Origin: Limnoperna fortunei
Taxonomy: Eukaryota; Mollusca; Bivalvia; Mytilida; Modiolidae
Direction: 5' to 3'
Assembly (NCBI GenBank): GCA_944474755.1
Contig: OX104112.1
Span: 79,931,756-79,995,755 of the forward strand
Length of the DNA: 64,000 nucleotides
Part shown: positions 1-12,179 of the stretch, piece after piece
Layout of the letters: each line of letters starts with the position of its first letter
How positions within the stretch are numbered: position 1 is the first letter of the stretch
The notes under the pieces: model-generated
The model's input: only the letters and a program-made list of their open reading frames with translations
What the model was told of the DNA's origin: nothing
The model's database searches: none
Position numbers and translations under genes: made by a program

Positions 1-197
1 TGACTGGCCATGGGGTACTTATATATGACGTATGTAGCATTTTATATTTCAATCAATAACATAAGTTATTTGAAGAAGAAGATATTGGTAGGAATGAACC
101 AATGATTGGTCTGTATTGTTTGTAATAAAGTAGACCAAAATCTACGGAAATATGCTAGTAGTATAAATCACTTATGCAATTTTATATTTGTTTTTAG
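1..197 (+). other. intron of coiled-coil gene (partial)
   Basis: AT-rich sequence that ends in a pyrimidine stretch and AG just before the first recognisable coding exon. Read as the 3' part of an intron whose upstream exon lies outside the window. I see no coding signal in it. Confidence 0.6.
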
Positions 198-357
198 GAT
201 AGAGAAACTGAGCTTGCCAATATAGAGCTTGGTGATCAGAAACATTATGCAGCAGAAAGTGATCAGCGTCGTTTAAAATTATTGGAGGAAGAAGGCTTTG
301 CTGCTCATCAGCATGGGAAATCTATGACACAGGATGCTTTGTCTACCATCAATAATA
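198..357 (+). CDS. coiled-coil gene, antepenultimate exon
   Basis: Acceptor TTTTTAG, donor GTAAGT. Encodes 53 codons plus one base, from DRETELANIE to LSTINN. Rich in Glu, Lys and Arg with leucines at helical spacing, and free of stops across both junctions. Confidence 0.75.
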
Positions 358-1852
358 GTAAGTAAATACTTAATGTGTCTTAAAACAGATCTGATTTCCA
401 AGACAACCCCAAGAAACAGACATATCTTTTTATACCCCCGATTCAAAGAAGAGGGAGTATACTGTTTTACCCTTATCTGAACTTTCGTTAGTACGTCAGT
501 AACAAAATTTCTGTCACAGGTTTCTAAGCAATTTTAGGATACAAAAGCCTGATATTTTGCATATTGCTTTATCCTGTAGGTCTATATGGTGTATAGCGAT
601 TTTACGCTTCTTGGTCATCTACTTCCTGTTTACTAAATACTTAAGAAAGTCATATTTGTGTAAGAGCAGGTATTACTGGTGAGCAATAGCTCACAGTCCA
701 CACTTGTTGGCGTAATCAATAATTGTTCTCAGAGTAATGATGTGAAATAAATATATGGATGAATTTAACTTAAAAATTTTAAGTTATGGTTCATGTTTTA
801 TGAATTTATCTGCTAACTTATATTAATATTTAGAAAAATCAGTCAGTTGAACTTGGAAACGAATGTGTTTTAAGCAGATTTTAATTTCATTATTTTTTAA
901 TACAGGTACCAGATTGGGAAACTTGACATTAAACAGCACACGGCAGTCAGACCTTTATCAAACATTGCAGACATCATCTTCAAGTGCATCAGGTACACAT
1001 TTACAATAAATACACATTTTTTCACTGTAGATCTTACAGTGAAGAGTATAGTTACACTTTCAGTTACGCAAAGCCTTCTGTAGCTGTTTATTTCTTTCTG
1101 AATTTCATCTGTATTATTATTTATTTCCTCTTACTTTCCAGTATTATTTCAACTACTTTAATGGTCTCTCTTTCTAAGTTAAAACTTTGGTATGTGCTTC
1201 ATAAAACATGGGGATTTCTTAACTAACATCTCATCTCAAATACTAACCAAACAGATTGCATTTTAAGTTTGAGGAAAATCGAGAAATTTTATGAAAAGAT
1301 GGCAGAATGGTAAAGTATAAAAAAACATCCATATGTTTTGTTCATTGCTAATCATTTGATTTATGTACTATATACAATTCATCTCTCAAGTAAGATCTGA
1401 CATTTTCTGGGCCATAGGTAGTCATTCTTATTCCTTGATTTACTCATCGAAAGCACTTGAGTGCTCCCATGGTTTCTCTCCAGTAAGATCTGACATTTTC
1501 GTGGCCATAGGTAGTCATTCTTATTCCTTGATTTACTCATCGAAAGCACTCGAGTGCTCCCATGGTTTCTATTGGGTTGGGGTTACTCACTCGCTGTTTT
1601 TGAGTTGTTTTTTTATTGTGTTGTATGTGTTTCTCAAAATTCAGATTTGTACTGTAATCATCCCTTGACTATACGCTCTTGTTGTTTTGCCGGTTTCCTG
1701 GCTATTTTTCATATATTTCAGTTTCCCTGGAAAGAAGTGGTAGAGCTCTAGATGACAAAGAAATAGCACTGTTAAATGAAGTCAGAAGATTAAGACAAAG
1801 ACTTGCTATTGACAGTAGATCAAAAAGACCACCACCTGTACCATGTGAATAA
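198..1852 (+). CDS. C-terminal part of a coiled-coil protein (three exons, 5' partial)
   Basis: Three exons join in frame (198-357, 906-992, 1722-1852) to give about 125 residues and a TAA stop. The first part is charged and helical (DRETELANIELGDQ, then RRLKLLEEEG). A Ser/Thr-rich linker follows (QTSSSSAS), then a second short coiled coil (DDKEIALLNEVRRLRQRLAI) and a basic, proline-rich tail ending RPPPVPCE. All four internal splice sites fit GT-AG and the phases agree (1, then 1). The heptad-like Leu/Ile spacing suggests a coiled-coil scaffold protein. I do not recognise the family. A centrosomal or ciliary coiled-coil protein would be typical of this composition, but that is a guess. The 5' exons are outside the window. 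Confidence 0.75.
440..640. repeat. dispersed repeat, related to 61930-62060
   Basis: The block GCATATTGCTTTATCCT through CATCTACTTCCTGTTTA recurs in reverse complement at about 61935-62015. The two copies are diverged by substitutions. No terminal inverted repeats or coding potential were seen. Confidence 0.55.
906..992 (+). CDS. coiled-coil gene, penultimate exon
   Basis: Acceptor AATACAG, donor GTACAC. 87 nt, phase 2 in and phase 1 out. Encodes STRLGNLTLNSTRQSDLYQ followed by a Thr/Ser-rich linker. Confidence 0.75.
1389..1712 (+). repeat. 93-bp direct duplication and Penelope-like 3'-tail fragment in an intron
   Basis: Two near-identical 93-bp copies begin at 1389 and 1482 (AGTAAGATCTGACATTTTC). 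From about 1556 the sequence matches the tail of the Penelope-like relic at 32590-32730: both share TATTGGGTT, GGGGTTACTCACT, CTGTTTTTG and CCCTTGACT in the same order. Read as a dead retroelement 3' fragment inside the last intron. Confidence 0.6.
1722..1852 (+). CDS. coiled-coil gene, terminal coding exon
   Basis: Acceptor ATATATTTCAG. 43 codons including TAA at 1850-1852. Short coiled coil (KEIALLNEVRRLRQRL) followed by a basic, proline-rich tail, RSKRPPPVPCE. The stop overlaps an AATAAA, so the main polyadenylation site is probably further downstream. Confidence 0.8.
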
Positions 1853-3300
1853 AATGTCCTATTTATCTATACCTATAGTTAGAATGAACAATGAAGCTAG
1901 ACTTTTTTATGTGACATGCATTTACTGTAAAATACTGCCAGATACATTATTTATATAGAAAAAATTAATGTTTTTTTTTTAATGAAAAGTTTCATTTACA
2001 ATATGTTTTCAATTTTTAACATTCAACAGTGTAATATCTGTACAAATTTGAAAACATTTCATGTAGTTAAATAGTAAAAAATTCTATAAATACAATTTCA
2101 ATGTATCAATACAAAGAAGTGTTTTTGAATTGAAAGAAACATAGAAAAATATTGTTATTAATGTCCAATCAGATTAAATTAGTTATGAGTGAAGCACATG
2201 TAATGTACCAGTAACTGTTCTTCCTACTGTTACCTGTGGCCATTATGCCATCAGATACTTGTTTTTTATCTTATGTTTTTAACAATTGCATTAACATGAT
2301 TTTTCTGAAAATTATTTGAGTAGTTTTTCATATTCAGGAAGTGAAATTATACTTTTTGAAAAAAAATTGTGAATGTTTATATAAGTCTGTCCATGAATAA
2401 ACAAATTTGCACACTCCATTTTTGCCATGGAATTTATTGTGTTTTTCCATTGTAAATGGTATTTATTTATGATAATCAAACCCATTAAATAATTCTTTTT
2501 CTTTTTTTAAACTTAGAAGATAGCCTATTGTATTTTAAAAGTTGTGGGGTCAACAAAGGATTAATGTTTGCTATTGCAGTTTTACCATTTTACAGTTTAT
2601 AGCAGCATTTCTTTGTATGTTTTAACTGTAGTTTATCGTCTTAACCCAAATAATATAGGGTCATTGCATGAATATTGTTGAATATTGTTCTGAGCAGAAC
2701 ATTTCAAGTGCAGTTTACATTTTATTAACATCAAGAAGCAATATTTGTACAACCTTTGATTGTATAGCTGAATTTCCAAAGTTATCAGAATATTAACATG
2801 TCAGTGACATATTGATTTGGAAGTTGTATAAATATGGCATGCAATAGAGGAGAAAATATTGCAGGCTTTATTTTTGTGACATACTGCTATACAATAATAT
2901 ATATATAGTATTTCGTAATTCAATAATTTTATTTGCTTTGTAAGCTGTAATCTGATTGGTTAATTCAAATAGAGCAACCCATATTATACCTTATAACTTG
3001 CGAGTCAGTTTGATGTTTTCTAATAACTAATGATGTACCAATCCAGGATATAGACACTGAGTTTTATAAATATCTAATTTCATTGTTATTATTCATGATC
3101 ATCCAGTTTGTTGTATAAAAAAGAATACATGTATTTATTTAATAAAACATTTTAAAAACTTTTGTATTACTTTATTAAAAATACCAATTTTTTATGACAA
3201 TTATCCTATTTTTTATCAATAAAATGCACAGAACTGATGATTTGTTGTTAAAAAAAATTAAGGAAAGGTAGGTACTTCATAAAAAAGTTTAAACCTTTGT
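1853..3300 (+). other. 3' UTR and AT-rich intergenic sequence
   Basis: No coding signal. Several AATAAA candidates occur, the first clear one at 2396-2401, so the first few hundred bases are probably 3' UTR of the coiled-coil gene. The exact cleavage site cannot be seen. Confidence 0.5.
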
Positions 3301-3761
3301 TAAATAGTTACTTATATGAAATATATGTTATGTTTATACAAACAGCAATTAATGCACTTGTGGTCAAATCAGTACTAATTTTCCAGATCATATAACATCT
3401 AGATAGTGAAATTATCCACAGGGATTAATCCCCACATTTGACATCTATAGGTTAGGTTTCCTGCAATTGACATTAATTACTGGTAGTTACAACTGGAATC
3501 TCACCAGGGAGCTTCTTATTCCTTATCTAATACATAAATTTGTCAGCACAGATGCAGTGTTTGTTGATGAAAACATCTGAAGTTATGAGATTAATTACAG
3601 GACACAATGTAAACAGTAGGTCTCCTCCCTTTTCTGGGGTATTCCATTCAAATAACTGTGTGTTCTTAAGCCATTAATCAGGCCTTGTGTATTCAGTGTT
3701 CTGGTTTATAGCAGTCATAGAAATTGCTATACTCAAAACAAAGTTGCTGTTTAAAATTTTA
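3301..3761. repeat. segment A, copy 1 of a 461-bp near-identical duplication
   Basis: Matches 8651-9111 base for base except one difference that I found (T at 3659, C at 9009). It starts TAAATAGTTACTTATATG and ends TTTAAAATTTTA. Both flanks are unrelated between the copies, which marks sharp edges. No ORF of note. Confidence 0.9.
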
Positions 3762-6700
3762 AAATCTGTACTAACTGCTTCATTCTGATTACATTTAAAG
3801 ATGTATATATGTTTATCATAAAATTTTGTGCAAAGAAAAAGCTATTGCTGAAAAATAAGAGCAGAGTGGAAACTTGATAATTTATGGACTGCAACAAAAC
3901 TTCAAGAGGAATTCAACAAGAAGTCATGGAGTAAATAGCTACACGACAAAGTGTGGAACTGAAATGTCGTTTGTTTTAAGATTAGTGAATCTATTTCCAA
4001 ATCGTAACTGTCCTAAGATTTGATTTAGACAGTATTTTAGTTTGCTTTTTTAAATTATGAAAGGAGTAAAATAGAACACCAGAACTGTATTACCAATGTA
4101 TAGAGTAGCTTGTTAGTACCTGGCAATAAATGTTCAAACCAGCAGACAGCGAAAACTATATGTGTTTTAAGTCGATTAATTAGGAATGTTGTTTTTGTGA
4201 CTATACTGTTCTGCAAATACATTTTTTTGGATGGAATAGATTTTAACAAGAAAACTCAACTTGATAACAGACACCATACTTGTCAATATTAGTATGAAGA
4301 TATCTTCAGCCAAAGACAACATGATAGGACAGAGTTATCCACCCAACCCATATATGTTCTGTCATCCTAAAGATAAGTATCAGTTTTCAAAAAATTTTAC
4401 ATTTATTATTCAACTCATCAGTACATGCATGCCACACAATAATTTACTATGCTATATTTTCAATACGTGTTTAATTAATTAGTCTACGAAGATGTGTAAA
4501 ACATATATTTTCATAATCAATATGTCTGTACTGATCTGGATCCTATGTCTGTACTGATCTGAATTCTAATTAGTTTTCTCCTTGCCCCAAATTAAAGTCA
4601 TAACAGTGATAGGTTAATTAACTCCTTAACATTTGCTTACATAAAATTTATTACTGACTAAGCCAATAAAATCATTGATCACATTCAAGAGATAACATGT
4701 ATTACAAAATAAATATGCAGGTAATAGGAATAAGTATCTTTCAATCATTAAAGTTTTATCCTGGCTGCTTATTTATTTACACCATACATACAGTGGACAT
4801 AACTGTCCAACAAAGAACATTTTTAGTTGGTCTAGTAACAAATCATGTCCAGAAGTAAAGCAAACACAAGCAGACACAGATTATTATGCACTACATGCAT
4901 GGAATGCTATGTATTGTATGAGAGTGCTGATCATACAGAGAATTGTTTTGTCTGAGACTAATCCCACAATATAAGTACCATATTTTCAAGATGCAAATAC
5001 AATGCGTTATACAAATATGTTACACTCAAATTTTCTGTCTATGGCTCTTCAGAAATCAATTCCATATATCTGACGGATTTTAATTGTTTCAGTGGATCAA
5101 GTGTAACATTTAAAGAAAACAAAATAAAAACATGTGAACATAACTGCAAATAAGCAAGGACTGAAAAGTATGGGAAGTCAACATTATTTCCAAAGACATA
5201 AATTATTCTGGTATTTCGAAGTCTATAAATCTGTTTTCACTTAGGGTCAACTTCCTTCAGCTGTAACATAGTTTCTGAGTTCATTCCTCACATTGTCTAA
5301 TATTAGTAATGTCAAAACCACAGAAGATTTTAAAGTACTGTAGTAAACTTCCTGATATTGTAAAACAGTTACAGAGTTCAGCTAGGGTTATCATCATTAT
5401 ACATGATAGATCCATTCATGACAACACACCCATGTTCATTAATTAAAATTTTTTTTTGAGAAAATGAATGAATAAAAGTGGTGTCAAAAGTTTACTTCTA
5501 ACATTCATAAGTAGAAGATGATTTTTATCTGTAGGAAACAAAGGCTGGTTCTCAGATTTTGTGACTAACATGGGTCAATAATGAAATCAACCTGACACAA
5601 TGTGAGAAAGTCTGACCTCAAGTTTATGCTTACTAATTATGTGAAAATTCAGTTATTTTCCATAATATATTTATAAATTTGTAAAATTAAAATATCAAAG
5701 GTCAATACACAGCAACAATGTTTTATATACTCGTTCAAACAGATTGACACTTAGGTCTGTACATTCAAGCACTATTATTTTGTAACACAACAAATGTGGC
5801 TACAGGATCTTATTTTTTAAATACATGTAATTCATTTTCCTGGCTACAGACAAGCATTCCAGATTAATACTGCAATGAAGATTATAATACTTGACATATA
5901 TTTTTAAGTTTAAAGGTTGTAACTTTATTCATCCAATGATAGTACTCTTGTTTAATACCTGGTATCAGAGTTAATTTTAATATTAGTTTTTAGCATATTC
6001 TGCTACAGATTGTATAAGACGATTAACATAGAAATTATGGATCTATAGTTGTTATTGCTTCTTTTGCTGCTAAGGCCATAACACATATTATGGTCGTCTT
6101 TACTCTGCCTTGCTTTCCAAGCTCAAATTTACTTAGCTACCAATGCAAACACCTTTAACTTAGTTCCAGGAAAAGCAGCTTTCATTAAAATCTGGATGTA
6201 TATATAAATTAATTGTAGTTTACAGTGAAAATATGATTTATTTACGAGCCCTATGCATTTTTATATAGTTAAAATATTTGTCATTGCTTATATTAATGAT
6301 TTATTTATTTTTTTTCTCTCTCTATTGATATATATATGTATTTTTTTTAATTTATTTTTTCATCATTTTCTGCAGTATAAGTTCAATTACAAAGCATACA
6401 TTTTTGTATGTTGGTGGGTTTACACATACATGTGGAAGCTAAGTTAAACAATTACTTAAAATATAAACTTGACTTGCCTACTATATATTCATTTTGCTAT
6501 AGCAATTATTTTTCTGAATACTTATGAAATTCTTACTTTTTAAGTAACAACAAATGTGTCAATTTAGGAATTGATGCTTTATTCAAACCTTATGTAGACA
6601 ATCTTCATGCCATATTAGTACAATGACCATAAAAGAGTCTGTCAACTATAAAGGCTAGCCTCTTGATCATTTAAACAATAATGCTTCTATCAAAGTAATG

Positions 6701-7982
6701 ACCTGTATCTCACTCCCTTATGGATAACTATTCTGCATACTCCCAGTGCAGAGGAAACCTTTGTCTTATCTACACACATCTCAACTGGAGTGCACACATG
6801 ACTTAATATTTAAACCTTTCCATTATGTACAGAAATGTACTAGTATATATATATATTTGTAATTATCATAGTACATGTATTCCTTTTGTTTGTTATAGAT
6901 TCCATGTAGGAAAGCTGTTTTACTGCAATGAGTGACTTATGTCTGCACTTACAGAAGAACATTGTCTACTTTTGAAAACAAAGCTGGATAATTTGCCTTT
7001 CAAACTTTAATGTTAGATTTTACAAATAGTCCATAGAATGTTGCGGATGTTATTATTGAATGTTGGAGTTGAACATTTGTTAACAACAAGGAAACCAGAC
7101 ATTTTAAATAGACATACACAATTTCATGTGAAAAAACGGATTTAAAATGTTTTCATGGTATTTTATCGCTTTCCCTTTTATCCCTAAAACAATAGGGTTT
7201 TGGGGTTTTAGTGCGGATTTACCAGTGAAAACTGACATGATGTTCATGTTACAAACATCTCAGGTGGGGAAGACCAAGCAACTGCTGCTAGTATATATTG
7301 CTTAGGGATTCCACAAAGCTTTTGTTACTTTCAGAAGAACTTTTTTAACTGTTTTTAACTGTTTGGAAAGCAGGATAGTCGTCTTCCAAACAGGAATAAT
7401 GTCAGATTTTGCAAACAGTTCACAGCATTTCACTGATGTTTTGGAAATGTTATATTTTATTTAGAAAAAGGATTCTGAAACTTTAATGAGATGCAAACTT
7501 GTAAATAGTCTGCATAATTTCATTTGGTGAAGCTGATTTAACTACAAAATCCATTAAGGATTGTCAGTTGTTTGTAATGACTGAAGTACTTATTTGTTTG
7601 GGACATGGAAACTGGACAATATTTCAGATATGTGTTTCTTCTTTTCAGATGTAGTGTATTGTCATTTTGTTGATCATTTCTATTCATATTCAAAGTAGAA
7701 GATCACATGATAAAAATTTTAGGACGTTGGTCTTCAGACAGCTATTGCAGATAAATTAGAGTGTCATCATCTTCCATCAAACTAGCACAAAGCAGTCTGG
7801 AAAAAACTGAAATCTTTATTTGCCATTATGCTATATATATGTGTTTCTTCTTTTCAGATGCACTTGTTATTTTGATTATCATTTTTTTTTTTCTTTTTCT
7901 TTTTTTTTTTTCTCTCATGATTTTATTGAAGGTACCCCTTATTTGAAATCCTTGGGGGCACTCAGCTGTTACCATCTGAGTT
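3762..7982. other. AT-rich intergenic sequence without recognisable genes
   Basis: Only short random ORFs, poly-T/TA runs and scattered ACATGTA words. A line containing GTGTTTCTTCTTTTCAGATG is repeated at about 7633 and 7839, which may be a small local duplication. No RNA gene or protein domain was seen. Confidence 0.5.
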
Positions 7983-8654
7983 TTTGGACCTTTATGAAAT
8001 TTTATCACTGACATTTCTTAAATTTCATTCATCCCCCAAGTATTTCGGGGATATAACTAAAAAATTTCATTCCAGCGCCAGTGCCGGTCCACGGATACTG
8101 ATGAGACTCCATGGTCTCATCCTCTGATGGAGACCACCCTTGGTCCCATTCCCAGGAGATCCCTTGCAGACCTTGCACACTCTGGCTGCAGATGAGACTA
8201 TCTCTGGTCTCATCCCCTGATGGAGAACCCTCGCTCCATACCCCCACTTACTGGCGTATTGTCGGGCAAGGTGGGTTCTTCCTCTCACTGAAGGACTGTA
8301 ACTTGACTTGCTCTGGCAGGAAATAAAAATTTGTTGTTGAAAGCTGAGTGTTTCCCTAGGGCCAAATATTCATATATTTTACAATAAATAATAAATATAT
8401 ATATATATATATATATACAGATCTTTGTCTGCTTATACCAGAACACTCCCAAGACTATTAATGGGTTATGGCTTTACACACAGTTCCTTCACCCAATTTG
8501 ACTATATTGCATAAAGTTAACAAGGACCAAATGTTCAATTTTATTCATGGGAGTTTTTAATACCTTGACACACAATAGAACAAACACTTTACATAACACA
8601 CTATAACAATTATAAATGCTATCATGGTAATACTAATTGCAAAGTTTGTATAAA
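7983..8654. repeat. segment B, copy 1 of a near-identical duplication
   Basis: Matches 9196-9861 with a small length difference in an internal (AT)n tract as the only change noticed. It contains a GC-richer core at 8075-8330 with two hairpins of the type GATGAGAC...GTCTCATC. Its ORFs of about 70 codons appear on both strands and look like by-products of base composition, not genes. Confidence 0.9.
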
Positions 8655-9111
8655 TAGTTACTTATATGAAATATATGTTATGTTTATACAAACAGCAATT
8701 AATGCACTTGTGGTCAAATCAGTACTAATTTTCCAGATCATATAACATCTAGATAGTGAAATTATCCACAGGGATTAATCCCCACATTTGACATCTATAG
8801 GTTAGGTTTCCTGCAATTGACATTAATTACTGGTAGTTACAACTGGAATCTCACCAGGGAGCTTCTTATTCCTTATCTAATACATAAATTTGTCAGCACA
8901 GATGCAGTGTTTGTTGATGAAAACATCTGAAGTTATGAGATTAATTACAGGACACAATGTAAACAGTAGGTCTCCTCCCTTTTCTGGGGTATTCCATTCA
9001 AATAACTGCGTGTTCTTAAGCCATTAATCAGGCCTTGTGTATTCAGTGTTCTGGTTTATAGCAGTCATAGAAATTGCTATACTCAAAACAAAGTTGCTGT
9101 TTAAAATTTTA
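8651..9111. repeat. segment A, copy 2
   Basis: Second copy of 3301-3761, placed immediately after segment B copy 1 with a 4-bp shared TAAA junction. Confidence 0.9.
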
Positions 9112-9195
9112 CCACCCACCAACCCCATCCAAACACCTTCAATACTGTCATGACAAGGGGAGCATCTCAGCATCTCAGTGATAAATATATTTCAG

Positions 9196-9861
9196 TTTGG
9201 ACCTTTATGAAATTTTATCACTGACATTTCTTAAATTTCATTCATCCCCCAAGTATTTCGGGGATATAACTAAAAAATTTCATTCCAGCGCCAGTGCCGG
9301 TCCACGGATACTGATGAGACTCCATGGTCTCATCCTCTGATGGAGACCACCCTTGGTCCCATTCCCAGGAGATCCCTTGCAGACCTTGCACACTCTGGCT
9401 GCAGATGAGACTATCTCTGGTCTCATCCCCTGATGGAGAACCCTCGCTCCATACCCCCACTTACTGGCGTATTGTCGGGCAAGGTGGGTTCTTCCTCTCA
9501 CTGAAGGACTGTAACTTGACTTGCTCTGGCAGGAAATAAAAATTTGTTGTTGAAAGCTGAGTGTTTCCCTAGGGCCAAATATTCATATATTTTACAATAA
9601 ATAATAAATATATATATATATATACAGATCTTTGTCTGCTTATACCAGAACACTCCCAAGACTATTAATGGGTTATGGCTTTACACACAGTTCCTTCACC
9701 CAATTTGACTATATTGCATAAAGTTAACAAGGACCAAATGTTCAATTTTATTCATGGGAGTTTTTAATACCTTGACACACAATAGAACAAACACTTTACA
9801 TAACACACTATAACAATTATAAATGCTATCATGGTAATACTAATTGCAAAGTTTGTATAAA
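9196..9861. repeat. segment B, copy 2
   Basis: Second copy of 7983-8654. It is separated from segment A copy 2 by an 84-bp single-copy spacer rich in CCACC/CAACCCC. It ends at the same GTTTGTATAAA sequence as copy 1. Confidence 0.9.
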
Positions 9862-11389
9862 CAAGTGTTAAATCATTTCCTTTATATGTCTTTTAAACAC
9901 TTTATTGATTTATCTCCCTTACATATACATAATTGGGCTGCACAGTTCGTCTGTCTTGGACATGTTCCGGATGTTCTGGCACACATAGCTAACCGTGTGG
10001 TTATGGACATGTTCTGGAAGGAAATAGTTTATTTAATGATCGGTTTCTTTGGTCTTGAAAAAAACTCTTTAAATCTTTCTTGGAATCTGTAGCATATTTA
10101 ATGAATAAAACACCACAAGCCCTCAAAAAAAATAGTGACAATCGATGCACTGATACACCTATAATATGTTGGAAGCTATCTTATGACGTCACTGTTCTAT
10201 CTGCACTGGCAGAACATGTCCTGAACACTGTTCCATTTCACTCGATTCCTGTCCAGAACGTTCTGGTTGTGCAGAACAGCAATTCGTGCTGCCCCCAATG
10301 TCATTATGATGTTACTCAGTCACTTACTATACTTTTGTCTGTACACACATGAAGAATTAACATGAAAGCGTAAGTGTAAATACAGAAGACTGTGTATGTT
10401 TTATTTTATTAGACATACACATATATATTATTTTGGACAATGTACAAATATTGTTTTTAACCAATGACAAACATAAAAAGTGCACTTATAGTGCTTTTTT
10501 TACTTGAAATTTTTGGCACAAATATTGTATCTGACAACATGCTGCAAATCAGAACAGAACTGAATACTAAATGTCATTAGAAGTGAGGACAGGGTACCAT
10601 GAGACTTTATTCCGTATTGCTGAATAAAGCAATCATTTACTATGCTACATTCATTGGACAGCAAGGTAACGATTGCAGGGTAAAATCCAATTCTTCATTT
10701 GAAAACAAATTTAAATTTGTAAATGTACATAACTATTTACTAAATCAATATTTGGAAATGGCCATTTCTAGACTAAAACAAGAATATTTCTGAGCAATAT
10801 TTTAGAGTTTATTTGTTTTGTGACCGAGATTTTAGTGTGTATTGGTGAGGAACTGATACCTGCCGAGATGTGTTGTCCGAGGTATAAAAATTCTTGATTA
10901 CAGTACATGAGTATCATTAAAGTTCTAACAATTTCATTTTAGCAACTGAAATGCACGTTATCATAGATATACTTTTTTAAATTAAAAAATGTTTCATTTA
11001 AGTATTTTTGGTTGCGATTGGGATATTATAATTGCTTGACCTTAGTAAACAGCACGATTTGCATATTTTTGTTAGTAATATGCTTCTGAATGTCTGTGTA
11101 AGGGTATTGCAATGAAAGGGAAGTGACTAGTTCCTACCACATAGTATGTTTTAGTTATACAGTAATTTGTGAAAGGGGGTGGGATGGTGCAAAAATGTAT
11201 GTAGAGCATGAAAAAAGTTTTGTATTGGGCAAGGCATTAACCAAGCCTGCTGTGAACATTTTTTTCTTTCACTTCATGTATTTCTGTATCCACCTATAAC
11301 TGGTTGTCTAATGAACTTTCCGGTGATGAAATTTCCGTCCATTAACTTAAGTGAGAAGGGATACCAGTCATGTGGAGACAGGATAAAAA
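9862..11389. other. intergenic sequence
   Basis: No gene recognised. A 300-bp stretch (9950-10270) is richer in GC and carries repeated GGACATGTTC/GAACATGTCC words, the palindrome CCAGAACGTTCTGG and a TGACGTCA at 10184-10191. Otherwise AT-rich. Confidence 0.45.
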
Positions 11390-11475
11390 AAATTGGTATC
11401 ATACCAGTTAACCTATTTAAACTACTACATGTATAGATGCAAGCATCTCGTAGTTTAAATACGTTAACTGGTAAA
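11390..11475. repeat. inverted repeat (hairpin element)
   Basis: The left arm starting ACCAGTTAACCTATTTAAAC pairs with the right arm ending GTAGTTTAAATACGTTAACTGGT, around a loop rich in ACATGTATAGATGCAAGCATC. It could fold as a hairpin of about 35 bp and resembles a small palindromic MITE. Confidence 0.7.
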
Positions 11476-11504
11476 GGATGTGGTATATATAATACTTATT
11501 CTCT

Positions 11505-11690
11505 AATTTTTGCGTTATATTCAAACCGCTTGACCGGTGTGGAAAAAATAGTTCTCATCACTAGTGAAAATTCTGTTCTCAGCAGTTGATTGGTTTAAAA
11601 TAATGTCATAATAAAAACTCATGACGTCATAAACAAAACACCTTCCATTTACCGCGTATTCAAGTCATGAACGTAAAATTGAGGTTGGGA
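11505..11690 (+). repeat. dispersed repeat, inverted relative to 29990-30225
   Basis: Shares in reverse complement the ordered words CACACCGGT-like, TCACTAGTGA, CAGCAGTTGATT, GTCATAATAA, CATGACGTCATAA and CAAGTCATGAAC with 29990-30225. A full CRE palindrome (TGACGTCA) lies at 11622-11629. Confidence 0.7.
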
Positions 11691-11765
11691 GAATTTGTTC
11701 TTAATATCGCAAATTTACTACTTTTTAAAATTAGAGAAACAGAATCTTACATCAGTACTCTTGGA

Positions 11766-11878
11766 TTATCGTATTTCTCCAATCTCGTTAGTTAAATTAT
11801 GGAAATTTAAGTCCTCACCAAGGCTCGGACTTAAAATTCCATAATTTAACTATCTGGATTGGAGAAATCCGATAATCC
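11766..11878. repeat. long near-perfect palindrome
   Basis: The left arm (GATTATCGTATTTCTCCAATC, then GTTAGTTAAATTATGGAA) is the inverse of the right arm (TTCCATAATTTAACTA, then GATTGGAGAAATCCGATAATC). The loop is about 12 bp (TCACCAAGGCTC). Arms are about 50 bp with few mismatches. Read as a foldback or MITE-type element. Confidence 0.8.
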
Positions 11879-12068
11879 ACTCGTACCAATGTAAGATCCT
11901 ATATTTCTTTTATGCATATGATGAAAAACAAGGACAATTTGGAATATCAGTATTTTATTTTCAAATGCAAACAATAACATATAAATAACATCATTTATCA
12001 AAGCACTGGTACAATGTGTTCAATGTTAGGAGATCTGTGCACTTAATGTTGCAAAATAAACTCAAAAA

Positions 12069-12176
12069 GGCACAGTGTTTGTCAGTAAGATCACATCGCA
12101 GATAGGCACAGTGTTTGTCAGTAAGATCACATCGCAGATAGGCACAGTGTTTGTCAGTAAGACCACATCGCAGATG
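12069..12176. repeat. 36-bp tandem repeat, 3 copies
   Basis: Units start at 12069, 12105 and 12141 with GGCACAGTGTTTGTCAGTAA. One substitution separates the third copy (GACC for GATC). In one frame the 12-codon unit stays open, but nothing around it looks coding. Confidence 0.85.
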
Positions 12177-12179
12177 ACT

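Noticed and set aside
8095..8150. Hammerhead ribozyme (CTGATGAG core).
   Set aside because: The catalytic GAAA after stem II is missing; the sequence is better explained as a simple GATGAGAC/GTCTCATC hairpin.
8029..8326. Protein-coding ORFs on both strands, repeated at 9242-9539.
   Set aside because: They overlap on opposite strands inside a duplicated repeat, have no recognisable domain or splice context, and follow from locally higher GC.
9958..10221. p53-family half-sites (GGACATGTTC at 9958 and 10005, GAACATGTCC at 10212).
   Set aside because: The decamers match the consensus but are not spaced as full sites, and no gene start is nearby. Probably repeat sequence.
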